Assembly: GCA_019454045.1 (NCBI GenBank)
Contig: SKCR01001860.1
Span: 1 to 64,000 of the forward strand
Length of the DNA stretch: 64,000 bases
From: Zanthoxylum bungeanum
Taxonomy: Eukaryota > Streptophyta > Magnoliopsida > Sapindales > Rutaceae
Reading direction: 5' to 3'
The translations under genes and the position numbers were made by a program. Shown piece after piece: positions 1 to 11,044 of the stretch. The notes beneath the pieces were generated by a model. It saw only the letters and a list, made by a program, of their open reading frames with translations. It was not told the origin of the DNA and did not search any database. Within the stretch, counting starts at the first letter, position 1, and every line of letters starts with the position of its first letter.

Positions 1-1083
1 GTCGCTTCCTGAAGATTCACCGATGATGTATAACTCACTCTTTAATTAATCTAGGATTAATTAGAAGAGAGAGAAAATTAATCTGGGATTAATGGCGGAG
101 ATATTTTATCTGGGATAAAATATTAATTAAAGAGAGAGAACGATTAATTTGGAATTAATCGATAAAATAATATATTTGATATATTATTAGAAATTGGATT
201 TCGACGCAGAATTAAAATTAGATTTTAATTCGGGCGAACGAATTAATTTAGAATTAATTCGTTAGCGACGTGAATAGTGATTTCGCTAGGCGTAATCATT
301 TAATTACGACGCGACGAAAAATTCGTTAATTTGGAATTAGCGAACCCGAGCCCGAGAGTGATTGCGAGCGCATTCGCATTTCGAATTCGAGCGCGGCACG
401 CAAGTCACATCAAGCGTCAAATCGTTAGTCACATCATGCGTCAAATCAATTGTCACTTTGAGTGATGTGACTTGACAACATGTCACTTTATTAAAGTGAT
501 GTGATGTGACTTAAAGTAAAAGTAGAAATGTGAAAAGCATTAATAGACTTTTGCTTTTTACTTTTGAAAAATATGAAAATGATTTAATATATATTTGTTT
601 TGTTTTTGGAAAATAAAAAAATAAATATATAAACCAAAATCATTTTCTCTCTCTCTCTCAACCATTTCACGCATCTCTTCCTCTCCCTCTCTTTTCTCTT
701 CTTCTTCACGGCTTCACTGCCGATTTCTTCTCTATTTTTTCTGGTTTTCACGAAAATCTGAGAAGTAAATTAAGATGAAGAGTGCTAGCACACATGGGTA
801 ATATTATGGTGATAGGGAAACGAATTTGTGAGCATGGAAAAGCTTGAAGCTTGGAGCTTCAATGGTGACATCCATGGCCGATTTTCACAGCCCAAATACA
901 GCCACCAACCGAGCAGTCCACTGCATGAGGAAGCATTGCCGAGCTGGAGAGAGGCAAAAACGCAACTTGTCCTTCATTTCATCAAAATCCGTTCAATGTG
1001 AGTTTATTCCGCACCTCCTTTGATGTGTATTCACTCGTTTTTATGCATGTTTGTGATCCTTGGGACTTGATTAAAACTCAACA
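1..1083 (+). mobile_element. Element Z: 3' part of a copia LTR inserted in the 5' LTR of element A
   Basis: This stretch resembles the reverse complement of the B-family LTR (for example 36822-38853): the same blocks appear in order, including the GCGAGCGCATTCGCATTTCG segment near 365 and the GTGAGT-TATTCCGC block near 998. It ends in ACTCAACA at 1083, the expected CA end of an LTR. The sequence after it (from CGCACGTATTCGG) is the middle of the A-family LTR, as seen uninterrupted near 54530. Z is therefore a solo LTR or the right end of a full element inserted into A; its left half lies outside the window. There is no coding sequence. The candidate TSD on this side is CGCAC (1084-1088). Confidence 0.75.
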
Positions 1084-2063
1084 CGCACGTATTCGGATAA
1101 TTTGACGATCGGATTTACTGCCAACATATCCAGGGATCTATCGGTCGCTTCCCGAAGAATCATCGATAACGTTTGACTCGAACATAATTAATCTGGGATT
1201 AATTAGAAGAGAGAGAAAATTAATCTAGGATTAATTACAGTGAGAATTAATCTGGGATAAAATTCGAATAGAAAAGAGAGAACGATTAATTTTGAATTAA
1301 TCGATAAAATAATATATTCGATATATTAAATGAAATTAGATTTCATAACGGATTAAAATTGTATTTTAATTTGGGTGAACGAATTAATTTAGAATTAATT
1401 CGCTAGCGATGTTCGTAATAATTTTGTAAGGCATTATTATTTAATTAAATTGGATTTAATTACATCACAACGGAAAATTCATTTAATTGGATTAAGCGAA
1501 CCCGAGCCCGAAGTGTGTTGAGCAAGCCACATGAATTTTGAATTAAACTAGGTCCCACCAACTTACATCACTTGTCCATCAAGTGTCAATTTGGTGATGG
1601 AAGTGGTTGGAGGCATTAAAAGCTTTTTTCCCTCCAAAACTTTGCTTAACCTTTTGGTAAAGCATATACCAAAATAGAGTTTTGACTTTTGGATAAGTTG
1701 TGATTGATTTTAGAAATCAAAAATACCAAAAACCAAAAACTCTCTCCTCTCCTCTCATATTGCCGTGAACTTCCTCTCTTAGAAGAAAAATTTGTTGCAA
1801 TTCTTTCTTCAAGCTAGCACTTCCAATAAGGAAACAAAGGTGTTAGGGAAACTTTCCCATTGAGTTTGGAATCAAAGCAAAAGGCTTGGAGCTACACCAT
1901 TCATACAAAGAGGAACTAGGAGCACTACACAAAGGAGCAAAAGTTTTGAACTTTCCTACATCCAAGAAACCGATCAAAGCGAGTATTTTTCCGCTATCTT
2001 ACTTTATGTATTCACATGTTTTATGCTTAATTGATCCTATGAATGTTCTTAGAGAACCTAACA
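1084..2063 (+). mobile_element. Element A 5' LTR, right-hand portion
   Basis: It is collinear with 54530-55511 (the A 3' LTR) and ends in AGAACCTAACA immediately before the primer-binding site. It contains the AT-rich dyads common to these copia LTRs (CGATTAATT...AATTAATCG near 1280, AATATATTCGATATATT near 1308). The ATG-started ORF at 1886-2125 crosses the LTR/PBS boundary and has no recognisable domain; I treat it as chance. Confidence 0.85.
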
Positions 2064-2064
2064 A

Positions 2065-2077
2065 TGGTATCAAAGCC
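2065..2077 (+). other. Element A primer-binding site (tRNA-iMet type)
   Basis: TGGTATCAAAGCC begins one base after the LTR end. Copia elements typically prime minus-strand synthesis from initiator tRNA-Met with TGGTATCAGAGC-like sites, and this matches apart from one or two changes. Confidence 0.85.
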
Positions 2078-4278
2078 AATTTTAAGCATGAAATAGTTAG
2101 GGTTCATAAACTTGAATTTGGGTAATTTTGCTTGGAGCATGATTTAATCAAATTGAGTGTTTGGATATGCTTAGATTATGATAGCTTAGAGTTATGCATG
2201 ATTAATTTGGAGAAAAATTGATTATAAATTTTTTTCCTAATTACCCTAGCTTGGCTGAAAGTTTGGACCCTTTGTAGCTCATGGTGATTTTAATTTTTAG
2301 ACCATTGGATGTGTTTAAAATGGATGAGATATATTGATTTCTGATTTAATTAGATTGAAATAAAAATTGATGATAAAATGCATGAAATTCTGTGAGCTTA
2401 ATGAGCATGTAATGACTTGATTTTGTTTCAATTGTGTTGGACATGAATTGAATATAATAAAGCATGATTAATTAATTAAATTGGTGTTTCGGAAATATTA
2501 ATTTAACTAATCAATTATGGCTATACACTTTAATTAAATAAATTGTGATATTTGGAATATTGGAATTTAATTAATTAGGCTTTAATTTGGAATTGAGATA
2601 AAATTGTTATATTTGGGCCTAATGGGCTTGGTTGGGCCAAGTTGGTTTAGGATAATTGGATTGGATCCAAATTGGGCCTAAAACCATTCCATGAAGTCCA
2701 AATATAATAAATAAGCCTTTTAAAATTTAATTGGGCCTAATGGGCCGAAATTAATTCTATGGCAAATAGGGTGATTCCTGTATTGGGCCATGGCATTTGG
2801 GTTTGACCCATATTGGCTAAAGCCCATGCCTTATGAATTAATTAAAAGCCCATTGGACTTTAATTAAATAAACATTGGATGTTAATTGGGCCTTTGAGAC
2901 CCATTAAGATTAGATTTAGAATCTAAGTCGTAAAGACACATTAATAAAGTGTAATTATTTAATTTAGAATTAAATACGAATTAGAATTGAATACAAATTA
3001 AATCGGATTTAAAATTATAGTTCGATATAATTCAAGAATTTTCACTTTGAGTACTTATTCTTAAACGAGTTGGACTCGCACAAATCAAATCGTTGTTTGA
3101 ACATTAGATGATCACTTAATTCAAAGATTAATTAATTGGATTAGATTGATTGAATAACATGCTTTGTGTGAATAAATGGATGTATTGTATGAATAATGTA
3201 TATCAAATGGATATTAGGCGGGTGAGGGAAATTTTGGAAATTATTGTAATAAATTTAGAATTTATTAAATTGGACTTGCGTGTCCAGCCTTTATCTATTG
3301 ACTCTTTGTAATTCTCTTCTCACCAATTCCCCTCAATGTTAATGAGGTTTCTTTATTGTATTATGTAATTGGGTAGAAGTTAGAATATTGCTAGCCGGGG
3401 AGAGGAAAATGAGTGATTTGTTCTAGGAACAATTTGTTGATTATCCATCTGCATATCGTTATTATTTATTTCATGCCTTATTATGCTTTTAGAATGCATG
3501 TTTAAGGGTGTATGATGAGACCCAATCAAAGATAATAAATTGGTTGCCAATTTACGCGAAAAACCCTCAAACAAATATCAAGCGAATTTCCTTCCATTGA
3601 GTGGTTCTTTCTCAAGATCCAAGATTGGCATTGGTTTGTTGGCCAAAGTCAAGATCAATGTCCATCGCAGATGTGTTTGAACCATTAAAGCTTTGTTCCA
3701 TATCGCATGTCTTGGGCAAGTTGTGATTTGTTGGCCAAAGTCAAGGTCACTTCTTGTTCACAGACATGGATTAAGAAGCTTTCCAAGGTCAATGGGTCCC
3801 GCTTAACTGGAATCATTAAGCTTGTTGAGCCAAAGCCAAGGCTTAGTTGATTCAGAGGAAAAGGTTAGGAAAATATATTGGATATATTGGCATATATATT
3901 GTATATATGTTTCGGACTTGGAGGTCCACCTACCGGATCTAGGAATTGTATGAGATCCAATTGATCTTAGAGATCTACCTAGTTAAATATCATACAGCTT
4001 GTTGGCCAAAGTCAAGGTTGTGTGTTATTTAAATGGATCCTAGCCCACTAGGAAACTAGGTTTCTCGAGTACTTAACAGAGGGTTAGAGGCTCACCGAAA
4101 AATAGTGGGACGCTAGTATTGAATTTGCAATTTCGTTCAAATACTTACCAATATACACTTTCAAATTATTTCGTCATTTTATGTATTTATCAGTTGGACT
4201 AATATTTTATTATTTTCTTGTAATAGTTGGACTGTACCAAAAAATCGTTAATTGAATAGTTAGACTATTGTAAATAAG
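2078..4278 (+). other. Element A untranslated leader (2.2 kb)
   Basis: No supported coding sequence. The leader has a section rich in TGGGCC/TGGGCT (about 2610-2900) and four copies of a GTTGGCCAAAGTCAAG-type motif at 3638, 3730, 3824 (variant) and 4001. A polypyrimidine/AG site, TTTTCTTGTAATAG, ends at 4226, 53 bases before the gag ATG. The same layout recurs in C, F and the B leader. It may be spliced out as an intron from a donor in the LTR; that is inference. Confidence 0.7.
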
Positions 4279-6366
4279 ATGGCGGGAAAGATCAACGTTA
4301 GGGACATTATCATGGGCGAAAATGTCTTTAATGGTGCGAACTTTCCTGACTGGGATATGAACCTTAGGATTGTATTGGGGGCCGAGAAGATGCTCTATAC
4401 GATAGAGAGACCTCTCGGGCCTAAGCCCGGAATTGACTAGCCGCTTGAGCTTGAGCTTGAGCTTTGGAAGACTTATATCGATGACAACTCAACTGCTCAA
4501 TCCGTCATGCTCACTGCAATGACCCCTCAATGTCGTCGCCAGAACAAAGGATTGGATCCATATACTATGATGGCAAAATTGAAGGACCTTCATCGATCTA
4601 ACCTTAGATCGCAAAGGTATGAATTGCAGAAGAAACTCTTTCGCTCTCAAATGTCAGAGGGTTCATCTGTCGAGCACCATGTGTCGCAGATGATTGCTGA
4701 CGTCGAACAGCTAGGTCAGTTAGGCATAACCTTTGAGGCTAAGACTTCTATAGATTTGATCTTACAGACTCTTCCTTACAGCTGGAGCGGGTTCATCATG
4801 AACTACAACATGATGAACCAAGACCATACTCTTGGAGAGTTGATGACAATGCTGTGTGAAGTAGAAAAAGAGCTATTGAAGGGAAAAAAGCGCGAGGCGC
4901 ACTTCGCTTCAACATCTTAGTCTGCCAAGGCTTGGCCAAAGGCTACTGGAGGTGTAAAGAAGAAGAAGAAGAAGAAGAAGGGCAAGGCCAAATCATCAAA
5001 GTCTTATGGGAAGGCTAAGGATAAATCCCAAGATGTCTGCCTATAGTGTGGCAAACGGGGTCACTGGAAGCGTGAGTACAAGGCACACATGAAGGAAATC
5101 AAAGCGGGCAAGGCACCGACATCAGGTATGTGTGTTATAGAAATAAACATGTCTACCTCTATTTTTAAAAATTGTATTTTTGATTCTGGTTGTGGTACTC
5201 ATATATGTACTGATGTGCAGGATCTGCAGATTAGCATGAGACTGGCCTCAAGAGAGATTGACCTCCGAGTTGGAAATGGGACTAGAGTCGCCGTTTTGGC
5301 CGTTGGGACTTATATTTTGGAACTGCCCTCGGGGCATGTACTAAATCTATCAGACTGTTATTATGTACCTAGTTTGACTAGGAATATTATTTATGTATCT
5401 TTATTAGCCCAATGTGGGTATACTTTTGTATTTAGAAATACTGGGTGTTTTATGTATAAAAATGATATTGAGATATGCAGTGTTGATGTGCATAATGGTC
5501 TTTATATTTTGAATATAAATCAATCTCAAAAATATAATGTAACAAACAAAAGGCTTAAATTAAGTAACAAAGATGAAACTTATATGTGGCATTGTCGTCT
5601 AGGACACATTAACAAGACTCACATATCCACACTTTCGAAGAGTGGGTACTTGGACGGATTTGATCCAAATTCATATGACATCTGCGAATCTTGTTTATTA
5701 GGCAAAATGCCTAAAATACCTTTTAGCGGCAAAGGTGCACGTGCCACCGAACTGTTAGCCCTCGTTCATAGTGAAGAATGTGGGCCCATGTCTAGCTAGG
5801 CTAGAGGTAGATATGAATACTTTGTAAACTTTATGGATGATGCATCGCATTATGGTTATGTGTATCTTATGAGACACAAGTCGAAAAATTTTGAGAAATT
5901 CAAAGAGTTTCGACACAAAGTAGAAAAACAGACCGGCAAAAGTATTAAAACATTACGGTCGGACCGTGGTGGAAAATACTTGAGCAATGAGTTTCTCGAT
6001 TACTTGAAAGAGTATGGTATTCTTTCACAGTGGACTCCTCCCGGAACACCTCAAATACACAGTGTGTTCGAACGGAGAAACCGAACTTTGTTGGACATGG
6101 TAAGGTCGATGATGAGTCGCACTGAGCTACATATTTCCTTCTGGGGATATGCATTGAACAATGCAATACTTATTTTGAATAAGGTTCATTCAAAGTCTGT
6201 TCAACAGACTCCGTATGAAATATGGACAGGAAAGAAATCGGGTTTCTCATTCCTGAAGATTTGGGGTTGCTGGGCATATGTAAAACATTTGGATGGTACC
6301 AAACTTGAACCCAAATCGGATAAGTGTCTATTTGTAGGTTATCCTAGGGAAACCAAAGGATATTAC
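4279..6366 (+). pseudogene. Element A gag-protease-integrase (5' part of polyprotein, nonsense-broken)
   Basis: One reading frame runs from the ATG at 4279 to the G insertion at 6366 with no frameshift, but with in-frame stops at about 4438, 4918, 5044 and 5797. The gag domain (UBN2-like) is followed by a lysine-rich stretch and a zinc knuckle near 5038 whose last Cys is replaced by Tyr. The aspartic protease motif DSGCGTHIC is near 5182. The GAG-pre-integrase motif WHCRLGHINK lies near 5587, with C-x2-C following near 5690. The integrase core has DDAS near 5836, SDRGGKY near 5959 and the FERRNRT segment near 6068 (canonical SERRNRT). Element C carries CAG where A has TAG at 5797, so that stop arose by C to T change. 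The polyprotein would package and integrate the element; this copy is dead. Confidence 0.88.
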
Positions 6367-8419
6367 TGTAGGACACAGAAATCGACGACGATGTTCCAGG
6401 CTCGCGGTCTGGTTGGGAGTACGGAGTCACCCGCGGGGAAACTAAACCGGAGAAATAAAATGGATTCGCCACCCAGTGTGAACTGGGAAAATGATTTAAG
6501 GCCGCACTCACCCCTCGCAAGGGATGACCTCAAACCGTTGGGTTCGGAATGGTCCCTTACTTATGCCACTTGTAAAGAATGGATTTGTGTAATAATCTAA
6601 CCAAGTCTACGCAACAATAACCTACATCTAAGTTCGCATATAACCTATTTCTAAGTTTGCATGTAACCTATATCTAAGTTTGCATGCATAAAAGTAAGTC
6701 GAAATAACGGCAAGCACGCAATCTAATGAACATATTGAATTATTAAAGCGAAAAATAAATAACAACCTAAACATAAACATAAATTAAATTCCTAATGCGA
6801 AAGAAATAACTAATCATGCTTTTAAATAACCAACTAAATCATGCATAAAAATAAATAACATACTAAACGATTAAATCATGCTTAGAAAAATAAATAACGT
6901 ACTAAACGACTAAATCATGCTTAGAAAAATAAATAACATACTAAACGGCTAAATCATGCTTAGAAAAATAAATAACATACTAAACGACTAAATCATGCAT
7001 AAACATTAGATTGGATGAAACAAAATATGTGTGTCTCTCAAGTGGTACGTGGAGTTGTTTCCCAAGTACAAACTGCACTACCATCCATTCGGATTCGGTT
7101 ACGGAATTTACGTCTGGGTTTCCATCCGATATACCATGAGAGATAAAATATATTTCATTCATCCCATGGTCATAGCATACACCAATCAACAATACTCATG
7201 CGAAGTAAAATAAGAAGATAAATAAAAAAATAAAGGAGAATAAATAAAAAGGGTGCCCTTAGGTCTAACCTCTTAAGTCGTCTCTTGGAAGTGTGCTACA
7301 CGGTTGTCGGAAGGGTTAATGCTCCGCAACTTTTCCGATTTACTGGGTCGTTGTTTTCCTTCGTTGCCCCGCTGTTTTGGGCTACTGTTTGCTCACTGTT
7401 TTGCTGCTGTTCCGCTGCTAGTTTTGGTCACTATTTTTGCGGCAATTAAGTGCAGTTTTCTGGACAGATTTGCATTAATTTGGGTAGATTTCAGAGGTAT
7501 TTTTAGTGGTGATGTAGTGCAGTTCAAGGGCTATAATTTACGGTTTTAAGGACTGTTTCTGGGGGTTGTTTGATGTGGTTTGGAGTGCAGTTCAGGGGCT
7601 GTGATTTACGGTTTTGGGGGCTGTTTCTGGGGACTGTTTTGCGGTGAATGATAGGGCTGGTTGGACTGTGATTTGCAGTAAACGTGAGGGCTGGTTTAAG
7701 GTGCAATTTGGTGCAGTGGATGGGGGCTGTATGCGGTAGTTTGGGGTTTGATTTCAGGAGTATTGTCGATGGTGTTTGTGCGGCAATGAGGGGAACTTAG
7801 GAGAGCTTGGGCGTGAATGCTTATCCCTAAATGTGTTGGTTTAGGCTTCTTTTTATAGGCAAGGGTTGGGGTTTACCTTGTGCGAATAGGGAAAGAATAT
7901 TGTGTAATTATGGGGGAATATTTAGTTTATGTATCATAAGGAAATCATCTCTTCAATTTAGGAAGGTAATTTGATTTGATTTTATTTTATTTTATTTAGT
8001 TTAGGAATGTGATTTAATTTAATTAGGAAGGTGATTGATGAGATTTAATTTGAATCTTTTAATTTGGGAAGGTGATTTGGTTTGATTTCAACATGTGTTT
8101 AATGTGTGGATTTGTTATTTTGGAAGGCTTTAGGCGTGAGTTAAGGGGTCTTTTGGGCGTGTGGTTGGGCTCTTTTGGTGGGCTTGGTGGTGTATGGGCT
8201 TGGTGTGTGGCTTTGCGGGGGTTTGGGCTGAGGATAAATTTTAAAATAGAGATCTAACGAGCAAACCCGAAGCTAAGCAAACGAATTAAATCCAACAAGA
8301 TATTGATTTCTGACTTTTTCCTTCCGACGTCCATTTCCCGCGAATTCAAAAACTTAAAGAGTAGTGCCTCTGTATGAGACTTATCATCGGGACTTACATG
8401 CAAAAATACAGTGCCTACA
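6367..8419 (-). mobile_element. Element G 3' LTR (left copy)
   Basis: It aligns end to end with 33986-36039 with scattered substitutions. It starts TGTAGGACACAG and ends GTGCCTACA on the plus strand. A repeated AAATAA-CATACTAAACGACTAAATCATGC block (about 6840-7000) occurs several times in both LTR copies. ORFs here on either strand have no domains and are chance. Confidence 0.92.
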
Positions 8420-8434
8420 GTTGCCCCACTTTGA
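8420..8434 (-). other. Element G polypurine tract
   Basis: On the minus strand this reads AAAGTGGGGCAAC directly before the LTR start TGTAGG. This is the expected plus-strand primer position for a Tat element, where AAxxTGGGGCAA-like tracts are common. Confidence 0.75.
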
Positions 8435-8544
8435 TGGGACTTGTGCAGTGTGTAACAGTGACAATCCTATCAAAGTTATGCAATGCATTTTTACTTACCT
8501 AGCTCGCCAGCTGCCACTTGACTTGCCTGTTGCTTCAAACTGAG

Positions 8545-9650
8545 TTGATATTATGGTGAGGTGCTTCAACCCCGAGGTTCATCCCTGCAAGATGCTGCGA
8601 TCTCTAGAAATCACTATTGAACTGAGCTGATATGGTGGCGAGGTGCCTCGACCCCTGGGCTTTGTTCCTGAACCACCGAGTGTGGGCTTTATTCCCGAAC
8701 TATGCTGATGATGTAATGGGCCTCGACCCTAAGACGCATCCTGGAACTACAACTGATGATGCAGTGGGCCTCGACCCTGGGATGCATCCTAGAACTGCAA
8801 CTGACAACGTGGGCCTCGACCCTGGGACGCATCCCAATACCACTGACAATGTGGGCCTCGACCTTGGGACGCATCCCAAAACTAATGATGTAGTGGGTCT
8901 CGACCCTAGGACGCATCCCGGGAAACTACAACTGATGATGCAGTGGGCCTCGACCCTGGGACGCATCCCGGAACTGCAACTGACAACATGGGCCTCGACC
9001 ATGGGACGCATCCCAATACTGCTGACAATGTGGGCCTCGACCCTGGGACGTGTCCCAAAACTGATGATTTAGTGGGCCTCGACCCTCGGACGTATCCCGA
9101 AACTACAACTGATGATGCAATGGGCCTCAACCCTGGGACGCATCCTGGAACTGCAACTGACAATGTGGGCCTCGACCCTGGGACGCATCCCAATACCGCT
9201 GACAATGTGGGCCTCGACCCTGGGACGCATCCCCAAAACTGATGATGTAGTGGGCCTCGACCCTGGGATGCATCCCGAAACTGCTGATGTGGGCCTCGAC
9301 CCTGGGACTCATCCCAAAATTGCTGATGTGGGCCTCACCCTCTGGGACTCATCCCCAAAAATGATACTGATGTGGGCCTCGCCCCCTGGGACTCATCCCT
9401 AAACTGATTCTGATGTGGGCCTCAACCCATGCTCCATTTTCAAAATTGATTCTAATGTGGTCCTCTCCCCTTGGACTCATCCTAAAAACTGATACTGATG
9501 TGGGTCTCGCCCCTGGGGTTCATCCCAAAAAACTGATACAAATGTGGGCCTCACCCCCAAAATGAAACCGATGTGGGCCTCACCCCCTAGGACTCATCCC
9601 TAAGCTGATACTGATGTGGGCCTCGAAATGCCATTCCCGGCATACTGAAC
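8545..9650. repeat. Tandem repeat array in the G 3' UTR, with a 4-monomer higher-order unit
   Basis: About 22 monomers share a core of GTGGGCCTCGACCCTGGGA followed by CGCATCCC and a variable linker. Between 8716 and 9249 the monomers fall into a four-member pattern (linkers of about 48, 45, 42 and 42 bp monomers) repeated three times with starts at 8716, 8893 and 9072, giving higher-order units of 177, 179 and 178 bp. Later monomers (9250-9650) are single, shorter and more diverged. Long ORFs on both strands arise because most unit lengths are multiples of three. Tandem repeats in the 3' UTR are known from Tat/Ogre/Retand-type elements. Confidence 0.9.
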
Positions 9651-10654
9651 CTCATCCCCGAGGCACTGCTGATGTGATGGTTCATTCATGAACCGTGCTG
9701 TATGAGAAAGGGTAGACTGGTCGCCCCCAGTCTTAGTTCATTTTTCTGTGCTTTGCTGCTTTCTTTAGGTCAATGTAGATCTCTTGATGTGATGTTGCTT
9801 ACGAACATACTATGCTTCTTCTCACGAGATAATCCCAGTAGCCAAACATATTTTCGTCCTCAAAGAATGCTTCGTGTCGAAACCAGAAAACCTTCAAAGT
9901 ACTTGATATACTCAAACCCGACCTTCTGAATAAGTGATCTGAACTAGACTCCCAGTGTGTGTGTGTGCCAAGGTTCTTTCGCAGCTTAATCCTTAAGTAA
10001 GCCAACTCAATGATTTTGTCTCGGAGAATTGGATCAGCGGGTCTAACCATTCTAGATGTCTTGATCATACTCTGTGATTACTTCCTCGTACTCAACATGA
10101 TATGGTTTTTTTTTCTTTCGACTCTTTTTTTTCTTTCTTTTCATTTTGAACGTTCTTTTTCTTTTTTCTTTTCTTTTTCTCTTTTCTTTCTTTCTCCCTT
10201 TTTTTTTTCGACACACCTACCCTTTAAGGTAGCATTTCTCCTCATGGTGGTCCTAATACTCGCCCATGGGTAGTTTCACGCTTATCGGTTATAGGTGGTC
10301 TATTTTTTCCTTTTCTTTTCAGAGATTTTTTCTTTATTTTCAACCATATCACATATCGTAGCATAAGTAAACCAGGGTGGACATCTAGGCAAACGTACAT
10401 TCACTGATCTGCCATCTCTTCAACTAGTCATCTCACCGACTACTCAGGCTTCTACTGCTAAGAGCCCGTAATCAAGTGCTCGCGAGTCTATCCGACATCA
10501 ACCATTCAGAATGCCGGATGAGAGCAAGTCTCCCACTTACCATTTCTAAGGTTTCACCCTACAACAAACAATGTCATCAACAGACATATGCCTAACCATC
10601 AAGGACTTTTTTTTTTTTTTTCACTCACTCCACTAGAATTCTTCCTTTCAACTG
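9651..10654. other. G 3' UTR without recognisable genes; pyrimidine-rich tract
   Basis: No supported coding sequence. A strongly pyrimidine-biased tract (mostly T and C on the plus strand, hence purine-rich in the element's own RNA) runs from about 10100 to 10212, with a second run near 10300-10335 and a T-run near 10607-10620. Confidence 0.6.
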
Positions 10655-10845
10655 TTGATAATGTGGGCTTCGCCCCCTAGGATTCCTTTCCCGAAACTGA
10701 TATCGATGTGGGCCTCAACCCTGGGATTTCTTCCCGAAACTAATACTGATGTGAGCCTCAACCCTGGGATTCATTCCCGACTGATACTGATTCATTCCTG
10801 AAATTAATGTGGGCCTCAACCCCTCGATTCGTTCCTAAAATTGAT
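10655..10845. repeat. Second, degraded patch of the GTGGGCCTC repeat
   Basis: At least four diverged monomers (GTGGGCTTCGCCCCCTAGGA, GTGGGCCTCAACCCTGGGA and similar) near 10664, 10707, 10751 and 10810. They match the array at 8545-9650 and are separated from it by about 1 kb of unrelated UTR. From 10846 to 11044 I see nothing recognisable. Confidence 0.8.
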
Positions 10846-11044
10846 GACACTGTATTGTTGCTGCTTCTAGTTGGCTTGCCTTTGCCGCTTTCTTTTTTTC
10901 TTCTTTGAAACCTGTGATTACAAAACAGAACAAACACAAGAAAGAATGCAAATACGTTATGTGTATGCATGCATGCATGAATTTCCTATTCCGTTGGGTT
11001 AGGTCTTCCACCAATTCCCTTAGTGATCGCTCGGTCTTCTCTTC

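Noticed and set aside
2065..2090. tRNA gene or fragment at PBS-like sequence
   Set aside because: Only the short primer-complementary stretch is present; no cloverleaf can be formed.
1886..2125. ATG-started 79-codon ORF, also present at 63099-63299
   Set aside because: It spans the end of an A-family LTR and the PBS, has no domain, and recurs only because the LTR recurs.
6367..8419. Considered as an isolated repeat unrelated to the other elements
   Set aside because: Its partner at 33986-36039, the ATTAC TSD, PPT and PBS show that it is an LTR of G.
8716..9249. CRISPR-like array (regular repeats with variable linkers)
   Set aside because: Repeats are diverged, linkers are themselves repeated in a four-member cycle, and the context is a plant retrotransposon.
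8689..9312. Overlapping repeat proteins on both strands
   Set aside because: Produced by the tandem array in the G 3' UTR; no start context or domain supports translation.
10090..10273. Hydrophobic Phe/Leu/Ser-rich ORF resembling a membrane protein
   Set aside because: It is the translation of a T/C-rich tract in the G 3' UTR.
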